A stretch of 64,000 bases of DNA. Origin: PALSA-1353 sp036267155 (lineage in GTDB: Bacteria > Planctomycetota > Phycisphaerae > Tepidisphaerales > Tepidisphaeraceae). Positions 17,436 to 27,495 of this stretch are shown piece after piece (position 1 is the stretch's first letter; each line of letters starts with the position of its first letter). The notes under the pieces were generated by a model. The model was not told where the DNA came from, made no database searches, and was given only the letters and a program-made list of their open reading frames with translations. The DNA lies in contig DATAWP010000031.1 in NCBI GenBank assembly GCA_036267155.1, forward strand, positions 62,001 through 126,000, in the 5' to 3' direction. The position numbers were made by a program, and so were the translations under genes.

Positions 17436-20400
17436 ATGGCTTTTGACCAACCAACCCGTAACCGCCTTGCTCGCTTCGTCGGCGATGCTCGTCGCATTCT
17501 GACCGAGGAATTCACGCGCCAATGCAAGCAAGATTATGGCATCGATCCCGATTCCGGTGAAATATCCGATATCGCTCGCCTCACCCATCTCAACGACACG
17601 CAGCGGGCTACCGCGCGTATTTTGCGTGAAACGCTCGACCACTACCTCGCTGGCAATCCAACCGGCGGCAAAAGTGCCGCCATTGAGCGAATCATACGCG
17701 AGCAGGCGTTTACCGTGCTTAATCGACTATGTGCACTGCGCATGGCCGAAGCGCGCGACATCCTAATCGAATCCGTCGGCAAGGGTTATCAATCGAAGGG
17801 GTTTCAGCTTTACGCCAGAGTTGCGGGAACCGCACTTGGCGAAACCGGTGACGTTTACCGTTGCTTTCTCTCCAGCATCTTCGACGAAATCGCGACCGAC
17901 CTTCCGTCGCTCTTCGACCGGTTCAGTGCCCAAGGTCGGCTCTTCCCCAGCGAAGGAGCGCTGCTCAATGCCTTGGCGGAAGTCAATCATCCCGATATTG
18001 ACCCTCTCTGGGCTGAGGATGAAACCATTGGATGGCTCTATCAATACTTCAGCAGCATTGAGGAGCGCAGACAGATGCGCGACGAATCCGCCGCGCCCCG
18101 AAACAGCCGCGAGCTGGCGGTGCGCAACCAGTTCTTCACCCCGCGTTACGTCGTCGAATTCCTTGTCGACAATACCCTCGGGCGGCTTTGGTACGAGATG
18201 AACCAGGGGCAGACCAGGCTGAAAGAATCCTGCCGCTACCTCGTTCGCAGACCCACCGAGATTTTTCTCGCTCCCGGCAAGCAAATGCCAAATCAGGACG
18301 AGACGGCAACTAATCTTTCTCAGGAAGCGCTTCTCAAACAGCCCGTCCACATCCCGCATCGCCCGCTGAAAGACCCACGCGAAATCCGGCTTATTGATCC
18401 GGCGTGCGGCTCCATGCACTTTGGCCTCTACGCATTTGACCTCTTCACCGTCATATATGACGAAGCCTGGGAAATCGTCTACGGCACAAATGAAACTGTA
18501 AAATCCACTGAGACCTTCGCGCGGTTCGTCACCTTCGCTGCTACTTTTTCTGATAAATCTGCATTCCTCCGTGAAGTCCCTCGCCTCATCGTCGAGCACA
18601 ACATCCACGGCATCGACATCGACCCTCGCGCCACGCAGATCGCCGGGTTGAGCCTTTGGCTGCGGGCCCAGCGTGCGTGGCACCAGGCTGCGGTGAAGCC
18701 CGTCGACCGGCCGCGCATCACCCGCTCCAACATCGTCTGCGCCGAACCGATGCCGGGCGAAACGCAAATGGTCGGCGAGTTCATCCAGCGGCAGTTCCCT
18801 CCCGGCGAGCGGGCGGTGTTTGGGTACCTGCTAGATAAGGTGTTCAACTGCATGAAGCTGGCCGGAGAGGCCGGTTCGCTACTTCGCGTTGAGGAAGAAA
18901 TCCGCAGTGCCGTCGCCGAAGCCAAATCACTCTGGCAGCAAGTCCCCCGGCACGAGCAGGCGTTGCTGTTCACCGCGCCCGGTGAAACCTCCACCCCTCG
19001 CCAGATGCGCCTCGACCTCTCCGGCATCACCGATGACCAGTTCTGGGTCCGGGCGGAGCAGCGGATTTACGACGCCCTCCAAGCATACGCCGAGCAGGCC
19101 GAAAGCAGCGGCGGATTCCAACGCCGCCTCTTCGCCGCGGATGCGGCGCAGGGCTTCGCCTTCATCGACCTGTGCCGAAAACGCTACGACGTGGCGGTGA
19201 TGAATCCCCCGTTTGGGCTTTTTACAGAATCAGCACTCACTTACGCGAAGACTCACTATCCCTCGGCGAGTAACGATTTTTACGCTGCATTCGTACTACG
19301 AACAGTCGAGCTTACGGGTGAACTCGGCATGATCGGAGTAATCTCGTCACGATTGGGGTTCTTTTTGGAGGGGTTGCAGAGTTGGCGCGAGACATTGATG
19401 TGTGAGGAAGCAGTCTTGCGTCTGGTTGCAGACTTAGGATACGGGGTGTTGGACGCGCTCGTAGAAACCGCTGCATACGTCATAGATAAAGGACTAGACG
19501 ATGATTCCTTCACGGCGGTGTCGGCCCTTTCAAATGCAGACAAAGACGCGGTCATCAAAGCGAGCCTCGATGAGATAAAACTCGCAGCTTCGAGCAACAA
19601 CGTTCACCTGTCTCACCACAAAGCATTGCGAGCATTGCCCGGTGCAGTCATTGCATATTGGCTACCCCAGAAGTTTGTTTCCAGAATGTTAGAGTTCGAG
19701 AAAGTGAGTGATACCGACGTCTCCGTATTCTCAGGATTGCAGACGGACGATGATTTTCGTTTTCTTCGGCTCGCGTGGGAATCGCCAATCGGCGGCACGT
19801 ATGAGGATTGGTTTCCGTTTGCAAAAGGAGGCGAGTACCAGCCTTTTGCAGACGATTTGCATTTGGTCGTCAAGTGGACTTCAGATGGCGAGGAGATGAA
19901 GCAGTTTGTCGCGAGCATCTACGAGAATTGGTCTCGCCACATAAAGAACACGGAAAGGTATTTTCGAGGCGGGCTTACTTACACGGAGCGGACTACGAGC
20001 GATATATCCGTCCGTGCTTTCCCCGCGAAGGCTATCTTCAGTGTTTCGGGACCAGTGGTTCAGTCAAAAGACCATGCAAGTCTCTGCTGTGCCTGGGCGC
20101 TCTTTACATCCCGTGTTGGTCGAGCGCTTATCGAGATGGCGGTGGGATCTGGCGATACTTCAAAATCGGGCACAGCTGCTCGCCACTATCGCACTGGCAT
20201 TCTAAAGGAGTGTTTCTGGCCGCAGCTTAGCGACGAGCAACAGGTGGTCGCAAGACAATCACTGGAGACGTTGTCCAAACAGAATTCTGATAAGCTTCGT
20301 AATTCGGAGACGCATCGGCTCTTCGCTTTGCAGAATGTCTACACGGCACCATCTTTCACGGTAAGTCGGAGGATGCGCTTCATCGAAGACGTCAATCGGT

Positions 20401-21746
20401 TTGTAACTTCGGTCTCGGCGTCCTGGAAAATCGATCAGCTTGTTTCAGGGGCGTTTGGATTGGACGCATTCGAAGTCGATCAACTCGGTGGGCCGCATCC
20501 TTTCTCCTTTTCTGGTGTCGTTGATAGCGGATTTGAAACCGAGGTGGACCGGCTCTTGAAGCTAAACGAAGAAGAACTTTGCGCAGAGAGCCTTCGAAAA
20601 GGTGTCCACTCCCGTACAGCCACGAAAAAGAGTTATATTTACTCACGCCAGTTTGAGCTGATCGCCGCAATAACTCGAATTTCTCCTCTTGACCTCGGAA
20701 AGCTGTTCGAGAGGAACGAGAGGATTATTGGCGCAACTGATCCGGGAGTGTCGGATGTTCTGTCAGTTGCAATAGGCTGCATCGTTGGCCGCTGGGACAT
20801 CCGGTATGCCACGCGCGAGCGGCCGATGCCGGAGTTGCCGGATCCATTTGCGGCGTTACCGGTTTGCCCGCCGGGGATGCTTCAGGGCGACGACGGCCTG
20901 CCGCTTTCACCCGAAGCCGGCCGCCGACTGCGAGCCGAGGGCCGCTACCCGCTCGACGTGTCGTGGGACGGCATTCTTGTGGACGATCCAGAGCACGCGC
21001 TGGATGTTGAACGCCGGGTGCGTGCGGCGCTGGTCGTCATATGGGGCGACCGAGCCGACGCGTTGGAACAGGAAGCATGCACCCTGCTTGGAGAGAGAAC
21101 GCTGCGTGAATGGTTCCGAAAGCCCGCAGGTTTCTTCGCCGATCATCTCAAACGATATTCCAAGAGCCGGCGACAAGCTCCGATCTACTGGCCGCTTTCC
21201 ACCCCCAGCGGCAGTTACACTCTTTGGATCTACTACCACCGGCTTACCGATCAGACGCTTTTCACGGCTGTCAACGATTTCGTCGAGCCGAAACTACTGG
21301 ATATCTCAAAAGAGACATCGCGACTTCGCGGGACGGCAAATCGGTCAGCCGAGGAAGAGACCGCCCTGGAGGAGGCAGCGGAAGTAGAGATCGAGTTGCG
21401 TGAGTTCCATGACGAGCTTCTGCGGATTGCGAGGTTCTGGAAACCAAACCTGAACGACGGCGTGCAGATCACCGCCGCGCCGCTGTGGCGTTTGTTTCAA
21501 CTCAGGCCCTGGCAGAGAAGGCTCAAGGAAACATGGGAGGCTCTGGAATCCGGCAAGTTCGACTGGGCACACCTGGCCTACAGCATTTGGCCCGACCGCG
21601 TGCGGGAGAAGTGCAAGACGGACAAGTCACTCGCGATCGCCCACGGACTTGAAGACCTCTACAAGGAGCCGCCCGCGACGCAAAAGAGGAAGCGCCGGCG
21701 AAAGGCAGAACCTGAGGATGCAGAACTGATCGAGGAGATGGAATAG
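17436..21746 (+). CDS. pglX: BREX adenine-specific DNA methyltransferase PglX
   Basis: PglX methylates an adenine in the BREX recognition site on host DNA, marking self. The SAM-binding motif is DPACGSMHFGL from D321, and the catalytic motif IV is NPPFGLF with N590. The protein has 1436 residues, somewhat longer than typical type 1 PglX (about 1200), and includes a large C-terminal target-recognition and helical region. A Lys/Arg-rich tail (QKRKRRRKAEPEDAE) ends it. No frameshift is seen, so the methylation arm appears intact. Confidence 0.93.
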   Translation: MAFDQPTRNRLARFVGDARRILTEEFTRQCKQDYGIDPDSGEISDIARLTHLNDTQRATARILRETLDHYLAGNPTGGKSAAIERIIREQAFTVLNRLCALRMAEARDILIESVGKGYQSKGFQLYARVAGTALGETGDVYRCFLSSIFDEIATDLPSLFDRFSAQGRLFPSEGALLNALAEVNHPDIDPLWAEDETIGWLYQYFSSIEERRQMRDESAAPRNSRELAVRNQFFTPRYVVEFLVDNTLGRLWYEMNQGQTRLKESCRYLVRRPTEIFLAPGKQMPNQDETATNLSQEALLKQPVHIPHRPLKDPREIRLIDPACGSMHFGLYAFDLFTVIYDEAWEIVYGTNETVKSTETFARFVTFAATFSDKSAFLREVPRLIVEHNIHGIDIDPRATQIAGLSLWLRAQRAWHQAAVKPVDRPRITRSNIVCAEPMPGETQMVGEFIQRQFPPGERAVFGYLLDKVFNCMKLAGEAGSLLRVEEEIRSAVAEAKSLWQQVPRHEQALLFTAPGETSTPRQMRLDLSGITDDQFWVRAEQRIYDALQAYAEQAESSGGFQRRLFAADAAQGFAFIDLCRKRYDVAVMNPPFGLFTESALTYAKTHYPSASNDFYAAFVLRTVELTGELGMIGVISSRLGFFLEGLQSWRETLMCEEAVLRLVADLGYGVLDALVETAAYVIDKGLDDDSFTAVSALSNADKDAVIKASLDEIKLAASSNNVHLSHHKALRALPGAVIAYWLPQKFVSRMLEFEKVSDTDVSVFSGLQTDDDFRFLRLAWESPIGGTYEDWFPFAKGGEYQPFADDLHLVVKWTSDGEEMKQFVASIYENWSRHIKNTERYFRGGLTYTERTTSDISVRAFPAKAIFSVSGPVVQSKDHASLCCAWALFTSRVGRALIEMAVGSGDTSKSGTAARHYRTGILKECFWPQLSDEQQVVARQSLETLSKQNSDKLRNSETHRLFALQNVYTAPSFTVSRRMRFIEDVNRFVTSVSASWKIDQLVSGAFGLDAFEVDQLGGPHPFSFSGVVDSGFETEVDRLLKLNEEELCAESLRKGVHSRTATKKSYIYSRQFELIAAITRISPLDLGKLFERNERIIGATDPGVSDVLSVAIGCIVGRWDIRYATRERPMPELPDPFAALPVCPPGMLQGDDGLPLSPEAGRRLRAEGRYPLDVSWDGILVDDPEHALDVERRVRAALVVIWGDRADALEQEACTLLGERTLREWFRKPAGFFADHLKRYSKSRRQAPIYWPLSTPSGSYTLWIYYHRLTDQTLFTAVNDFVEPKLLDISKETSRLRGTANRSAEEETALEEAAEVEIELREFHDELLRIARFWKPNLNDGVQITAAPLWRLFQLRPWQRRLKETWEALESGKFDWAHLAYSIWPDRVREKCKTDKSLAIAHGLEDLYKEPPATQKRKRRRKAEPEDAELIEEME

Positions 21747-21784
21747 GTCTGGCCTTTTGCCATCAGCTTCCGAGGTAACACGAC

Positions 21785-24304
21785 ATGAAGATCGGCCAAT
21801 ACATTCAGAGCAAATGGCTTGAACGACTCAGGCGAACGGGCGTTCTTGTCGTCTACGACCCAGCGCAGCGTTATCGCGATCTTTGCCTCGACCTCCAGGA
21901 CGACAAGCAGGAAATTGTCGACGCCAGTGAAAGCAGTATCGAGTCGCGAGAAATAGCGATGAGCGCCTTCCAAAAGTTGGGCGAGGCAAGCAGTGGTGTC
22001 ACTTCCTTGTTGGTGTATGTTCCGACACATCGCCCCCTCACTGATGACGAACGGCAGCGCGACCCGTTCGCGGTCTATGTCTGCTGTGGCAGTGAGTTCC
22101 CTGAGGGAGATGGAGACGAATATCTCAATCTTTGCCTCAACGCCAAGCCGGACTTCGCAACCGAGATTCGGAAAGCTTTTTCTAATGGTGCGGTGCCGAG
22201 CCTCGATGTGATCGACGCCATTGGCGGTGGCACGGGCTGGCCGAATCTGCGTGCGCTCCTGCACGTTGAATCCGCCCGCGACATTCTTTTCGCATTACTC
22301 TGTCCGTCCGAAACTCAGAAAACAGCGATCAAGACCCAGGATGCGTGGGTGGCCGAGGCAAAGGAACTGTTACAGGTTTGCTTCGGCGTCAAGCTGATCA
22401 CTCGGGGTAAGACCTGGACTTCCGTTTCTGATGAGTTGTGGCGGCTGATTTTGTTCAGCGAATTTGCCTTCGATCTTCCGGGCGAGCTTCCGCCCAGCCT
22501 GGTGAATGTGCCGCGGGCGGCAACTGAAGCGAGGTCGTTGGTTGAAGACCTTTGCGATAGTCTTCGTAATGACCGGCGCACTCAATCGGCCTACATCGAC
22601 CGAGCCGAGGCAATTGAAAAAGAGCTATCGCTTATCGTAGCCTGCGCGACGATCAAAGACTTTGGCGTCCGCGATACGTTCCCCTTCGAAGAGCGATGGT
22701 TCTTGGGTCAGACTGCTCAGGCAATCCAAGCCGATGACATTGACAGTGTCCGGCGCAGATTGAGCCATCACCAGGACTCGGTCTGGATGGGACGAGGGGA
22801 AAGCGAAGCCCAATGGGAAGTCATTCGCACGGCGGTGGCGTTGATCGAGGCTTGCGCGGATTCGGAGCGGCAGCTTCCCGAGCACGTTCGCAGCCAGGCG
22901 GATCTCATCGACTTCTACACAAGTGTGTTGCGCGACGTGGATCGTCACCATCGCGAATTCGAGCAGGTGGCCGGCGACTTAATCGATCTTGACGGACTAT
23001 TGGAACCCGTCGTCCTGCGAGCACGAGGGAAATACCAGGGCCTGATGGGGGACGTTCAGCGGACGTTCGTGAAGCACTTGGAACGTGAGGGTTGGCCGCC
23101 GAGCGGACGGCTTGCGAATGCCGACGTCTTCGACAAGCTGGTGGCGACCAAGCTGCAAACAAGCGGACGGCGGGTTGCGTACATCCTTGTCGATGCACTT
23201 CGGCTCGAATTGGGCATCGCGCTGGAACGCCAGCTTGCGGCCGAAGGCAAGGTTACGCTCCATGTCGCATTTGCGCAGCTTCCGACGATTACCCCGATCG
23301 GTATGGCCAGCCTGCTTCCCAAAGCCGGCCAGGAGCTGAAGCTGACCCGAAAGAACGACGACATTATTCCGGTCCTTTCGGAGATTCCGCTGACGAATGT
23401 AACACAGCGCATGGCAATCCTTCGTGAACGATTCGGGGAGCGATTTGCCGAATCCGGCCTAACCGAATTCGTTCGCGGAAAGGTGAAGGTATCAGATACG
23501 GTGGAACTGCTAGTTCTTCGCACGAACGAAATCGACAGTCAGTTGGAATCATCCCCGGATACTGCGCTTGGCGTCGTCCAGGACGCACTTAAAAGGCTCC
23601 GAGGAGCCGTGCATGAACTGAAAAAACGTGGCTTTCACGAGGTTGTCGTCGCGACCGACCACGGTTTCTTCATCAATCTGCGACCCGAACCCGGCGATGT
23701 CTGCTCCAAACCGAACGGCACTTGGATCAATGTGCATGACCGCAGCCTCCTTGGCGCTGGAACACCGGACCTCAGCAATTTCGTAATGCAAGCCGCAAAT
23801 GTTGGAATTCGCGGCGACTTCGCTCAATTGGCAGGCCCCCGCAGCATGACGCCGTATCGCGCAGGGCAGTTGTACTTGCATGGAGGAGCATCGCTACAGG
23901 AAGCAGTTGTGCCGGTGATCGAGCTAAAGCTCGACGCGGCGACCGGCTCTGTGCCGGAGGCAATTACTGTACGCCTGAATTACAAGGACGGCGCAAAGCG
24001 AATCACCACTCGACTTCCGGTATTAAAAATCGCCTGTGAAGGCGGAAACCTTTTCTCGGGAGCCAGCACGGTAGAAGTGCTGATCGAGGCCCATGACAAG
24101 CAAGGGAATGTAGTTGGCGAGCCAAAGCCCGGCGGCGGCTTGAACCCCGCGACCGGGACCATTTCCCTTCGCCCTGGCGAGGCGGCGCAAATCACTATGA
24201 AAATGCACGAAGAGTTTGAAGGGAAATTCTCGATCAAAGCTCTCGATGCGGGTACGTTGTCAACATACGACAAAATCGACTTGGAGACCGACTACACGGT
24301 GTGA
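21785..24304 (+). CDS. pglZ: BREX phosphatase-like protein PglZ
   Basis: A member of the alkaline phosphatase superfamily required for BREX. Metal-site motifs are visible: ILVDALRLELG with D470 and VVVATDHGFF with D625-H626. Length (839 aa) matches type 1 PglZ. It is separated from pglX by 38 bp and from brxL by 3 bp. Activity towards a specific substrate is not established for most family members. Confidence 0.92.
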   Translation: MKIGQYIQSKWLERLRRTGVLVVYDPAQRYRDLCLDLQDDKQEIVDASESSIESREIAMSAFQKLGEASSGVTSLLVYVPTHRPLTDDERQRDPFAVYVCCGSEFPEGDGDEYLNLCLNAKPDFATEIRKAFSNGAVPSLDVIDAIGGGTGWPNLRALLHVESARDILFALLCPSETQKTAIKTQDAWVAEAKELLQVCFGVKLITRGKTWTSVSDELWRLILFSEFAFDLPGELPPSLVNVPRAATEARSLVEDLCDSLRNDRRTQSAYIDRAEAIEKELSLIVACATIKDFGVRDTFPFEERWFLGQTAQAIQADDIDSVRRRLSHHQDSVWMGRGESEAQWEVIRTAVALIEACADSERQLPEHVRSQADLIDFYTSVLRDVDRHHREFEQVAGDLIDLDGLLEPVVLRARGKYQGLMGDVQRTFVKHLEREGWPPSGRLANADVFDKLVATKLQTSGRRVAYILVDALRLELGIALERQLAAEGKVTLHVAFAQLPTITPIGMASLLPKAGQELKLTRKNDDIIPVLSEIPLTNVTQRMAILRERFGERFAESGLTEFVRGKVKVSDTVELLVLRTNEIDSQLESSPDTALGVVQDALKRLRGAVHELKKRGFHEVVVATDHGFFINLRPEPGDVCSKPNGTWINVHDRSLLGAGTPDLSNFVMQAANVGIRGDFAQLAGPRSMTPYRAGQLYLHGGASLQEAVVPVIELKLDAATGSVPEAITVRLNYKDGAKRITTRLPVLKIACEGGNLFSGASTVEVLIEAHDKQGNVVGEPKPGGGLNPATGTISLRPGEAAQITMKMHEEFEGKFSIKALDAGTLSTYDKIDLETDYTV

Positions 24305-24307
24305 CGT

Positions 24308-26398
24308 ATGGATGCACTTGATCAAAAACTTCTCGCGTCTTTTGAAGGACGAATCGTTCGGAAGGACCTACTTCATCGAATTAAGAAGGGTACGAACGTT
24401 CCGACATTTGTCCTGGAATTCTTGCTGGCTCGATTTTGCGCGAGTACAGATCCCGCTGAGATTCACGCCGGGACCGAAGCAGTATTGGCCACGCTCCAGG
24501 ATAACTATGTCCGGCCAGACGAAGCGAACGCTGCCCAGTCGAAGGTGGCCACAAAAGGCAAGCACAAATTCATCGACAAAGTCCATGTGCGCTATGTGGA
24601 GAAAGAGAAGCGACACTGGGCCGCACTTGAGAACTTCAATTCCCAGCGCGTAGCGATTCCCGAAAAGCTCTATCGGGACAACGAACGCCTTTTGGAAGGT
24701 GGAATCTGGGCCGAAGTGACAATCGTGCACAATGAAGTCGATGACGATGATTACGCCTTTGGAATTGAGGACCTTCGCGCGGTCCAATTGAGTCGGTTCG
24801 ATTTCGAGCGATACGTCGCCGGTCGGAAGCAATTCACGCGCGACGAGTGGATGGACGTTATTCTGCGATCAGTAGGTTTAGAGCCGTCCAAGCTCACCCC
24901 ACGGGTGAAGATGCACTTCGTGGCGCGATTGGCGCCGCTCGTCGAAGCCAACTTCAACTTCATCGAATTGGGTCCCCGCTCCACCGGGAAATCGTACTTT
25001 TTCAGCGAATTTTCTCCTTACTCGACGCTTGTTAGCGGAGGACAGGCCACGAAAACGGTCCTTTTTTACAACAATGCGCGACGCCGAATTGGCTTGGTAG
25101 GGTTTTGGGACACGGTCGCTTTTGATGAGGTCGCGGGAATCAATATTCGAGACCCCGAGGCAATTCAGATCATGAAAGATTTCATGGCGAACGGGCGGTT
25201 TTCGCGAGGTGTCGAAGTCATCGCCGACGCCAGCTTGGCGTTCGTCGGGAACATCGATCTTTCTGTTGAACAGGTCGTCAATTCGCGCGATTACGACCTT
25301 TTCATGCCGCTGCCGAAGGAGTTCGACCTGGCCGTCATGGATCGCTTTGCTTGCTACCTCCCCGGTTGGGAAATGCCGAAGAATAGCTCGGCGTTTTTGA
25401 CATCGAATTTCGGCCTCATCACAGACTTTCTCGCGGAGGCGTTCCATCACCAGTTCGCAAAGAGCAACCGTTACGAGGAAGTGAGCCACCGGATACGTCT
25501 CGGTTCCGCGATCGAAGGGCGCGACGAAAAAGGCATCAAGAAGACCGTTTGCGCGCTCATCAAGATTCTGCATCCCGATGGAGCGCCCCCCGACGCGGAG
25601 TTCGAAGAGTATGTAGCCTACGCAGTCGAATGCCGCCGCCGCGTCAAGGAGCAGATGAACAAACGGAAACCGGACGACGAGTTTTCCAAGATCAACCTGT
25701 CGTATATCCGAAAAGACGGGTCAGAGATTGTCGTCTTCTGCCCGGAGTCTAAAAACGCCCTCGCGACCCAAAACCCTGTTCGCAAGGAGTCGTTGCGGCG
25801 ATCCACAGGCTCAGCCACTCCGACCCCGGACCAAGCATCGGAGGTCCGCGTTACCACCGGGCCCGAGGCGACCGCCGCACCAATCTCGGTGCCTGAACCT
25901 GTTACCGGCCTGAAGGAACAGCACTACACGATTCGATATGGCGAGGTGGGGCACAGCTATGAGTCCATTGTCGGGCCTTATTTGGCTGGCGCAAAGGAAA
26001 TCGTCGTCGAGGACCCATACATCCGAATGACCCACCAGATCCAGAACTTCGTCCGATTTTGCGAAGCCGCCGTGAAGGCGACAACGGTCAAGAAAATTAC
26101 CTTGATTACCGGATACGACGAAGAAGCAAAGCTTGCGGAAGTGCAAGAGAAAATGATCGAGCTTCAGCAAAGCCTGGAGGATGCCGACGTCATTCTCGAA
26201 ACCTCATTTAATAAGACAATCCACGATCGTGAGATCAGGGTCGACAATGGATGGACAATAAAAATCGGCCGAGGCCTGGACTTCTACCAGAAGCCGGCAA
26301 GCTGGTTCGAACTCGGCGCCAGTGACCTGTCTATGAGGAAGTGCCTTGAGACGAAGGTGGATGTCTTTCGGCATTCAAAAACGGCCTTCCGTACATGA
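24308..26398 (+). CDS. brxL: BREX Lon-like AAA+ protein BrxL
   Basis: BrxL is a DNA-binding AAA+ protein with a Lon-like C-terminal domain. Walker A is GPRSTGKS at 222-229, followed by GLVGFWDTVAFDEVAG (Walker B region) and a C-terminal domain after residue 530 (LKEQHYTIRYGEVGHSYES) matching the Lon-like part. The 696-aa length is normal. Its presence as the last gene defines a type 1-like layout, although the leading brxE is characteristic of type 6. Confidence 0.92.
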   Translation: MDALDQKLLASFEGRIVRKDLLHRIKKGTNVPTFVLEFLLARFCASTDPAEIHAGTEAVLATLQDNYVRPDEANAAQSKVATKGKHKFIDKVHVRYVEKEKRHWAALENFNSQRVAIPEKLYRDNERLLEGGIWAEVTIVHNEVDDDDYAFGIEDLRAVQLSRFDFERYVAGRKQFTRDEWMDVILRSVGLEPSKLTPRVKMHFVARLAPLVEANFNFIELGPRSTGKSYFFSEFSPYSTLVSGGQATKTVLFYNNARRRIGLVGFWDTVAFDEVAGINIRDPEAIQIMKDFMANGRFSRGVEVIADASLAFVGNIDLSVEQVVNSRDYDLFMPLPKEFDLAVMDRFACYLPGWEMPKNSSAFLTSNFGLITDFLAEAFHHQFAKSNRYEEVSHRIRLGSAIEGRDEKGIKKTVCALIKILHPDGAPPDAEFEEYVAYAVECRRRVKEQMNKRKPDDEFSKINLSYIRKDGSEIVVFCPESKNALATQNPVRKESLRRSTGSATPTPDQASEVRVTTGPEATAAPISVPEPVTGLKEQHYTIRYGEVGHSYESIVGPYLAGAKEIVVEDPYIRMTHQIQNFVRFCEAAVKATTVKKITLITGYDEEAKLAEVQEKMIELQQSLEDADVILETSFNKTIHDREIRVDNGWTIKIGRGLDFYQKPASWFELGASDLSMRKCLETKVDVFRHSKTAFRT

Positions 26399-26445
26399 GA
26401 AGTCAAGTGCTTCACCGCACTCCGGCACCTCGACCAACTTGTTGC

Positions 26446-26473
26446 TTGCGCATCGCGCCCATCTGGCTATAAT
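26446..26473 (+). promoter_or_regulatory. Promoter with perfect -10, near-leaderless transcript
   Basis: TTGCGC (26446-26451) and TATAAT (26468-26473) are separated by 16 bp. The ATG at 26483 is only nine bases past the -10 box, so the mRNA would have almost no 5' leader. Confidence 0.65.
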
Positions 26474-26482
26474 CTTTCCCCA

Positions 26483-27265
26483 ATGATCACGTCTGACCAA
26501 ATCGTCGAAAGGATGAAAGCCGAGATCGTTGGCGACGTGAAAGAAGGCATCGTTCCCGCCAACGTCGCAAGTTTTTTAGACCTCCACAATTTTGTCGATG
26601 CCAACTGTTACGGCGGGGCAGAGGAGATTTTTGGCGAGTTCGTGACCGAGTCCGCGACCGATCACGAGCATCAGGCAAAGCTCGATATTGTTAATTCACT
26701 CATTACTCCAGCGATTGAAGCCACGGACGCATGGATCAAAGCCGGCGGCATTGAAACCGCCTTGACACTTGAACGCGTCCGCGCTAAACCCAAAGGCATG
26801 AAGGTCACTGTGTACCGTCCCAAGGAACTCATCGGGCTTGGCGCTCCCCAGGCATTCCTTGACGACGACCACCCAAAGCAAGGTGACTGGCATCAGAGTG
26901 CTAAAGCAGAGCTCCTGGAAGGCGATCCCCACATGCGCCTTCACCAGATGGGACGCGACTTCCTGATTTACTCCATGTATCACGCGCGCGAGCCCCGCTT
27001 TCTCGGCTACGCCGTCGAGAATTTCGGTGCAGCATGTAAAAAGCTCGGTTACGAATTGCCTCTCACGGAGAGCGACGCCGTCTGGTTGACATATACCAAG
27101 AACGAGATTGAACCAGCGCCGCCGGACGAACAGCAGTTCCTTCTCAGCCAAATTGCCACTGTCTTCGGTACGAAAGCTGCCCAGGAACAGGCTGACGCTT
27201 TGGGTGTTCGTTGGCCTTCGCGCCTCGGCCCCACGCAGTCGGGACCCATGCCGCGTCACAGATAG
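26483..27265 (+). CDS. Hypothetical protein downstream of BREX (260 aa)
   Basis: I do not recognise the family. It is a soluble mixed protein with an N-terminal helical part (MITSDQIVERMKAEIVGDVK), a central acidic loop and a helical segment HMRLHQMGRDFLIYSMYHAR. No catalytic motif or membrane segment. It has its own promoter and lies between BREX and the methyltransferase island, so it may belong to either defence module or be independent. Confidence 0.6.
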   Translation: MITSDQIVERMKAEIVGDVKEGIVPANVASFLDLHNFVDANCYGGAEEIFGEFVTESATDHEHQAKLDIVNSLITPAIEATDAWIKAGGIETALTLERVRAKPKGMKVTVYRPKELIGLGAPQAFLDDDHPKQGDWHQSAKAELLEGDPHMRLHQMGRDFLIYSMYHAREPRFLGYAVENFGAACKKLGYELPLTESDAVWLTYTKNEIEPAPPDEQQFLLSQIATVFGTKAAQEQADALGVRWPSRLGPTQSGPMPRHR

Positions 27266-27495
27266 CCCATGTCGCCGCTTCATTCCCTGTCAACACTCAT
27301 TTTCGCGATCCCCGCCTTATAGTCTCGCCAGCATCGAGATTATCAGACCCGCCTTGGACTTCCTGGCGGTTTTCCTCCCGCTGACCTGGTTCAACCGATC
27401 TATTCCACTAGACTTATGCGTTGCCCGCGACCGCTCCACGCGGCGGACGGAACGGGCACGCTGGTGGCGCATGACCTTTCACCAGGATACCCAAG

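Noticed and set aside
17763..18767. 334-aa antisense frame inside pglX
   Set aside because: It lies opposite the conserved methyltransferase motif I and has no ribosome binding site or domain.
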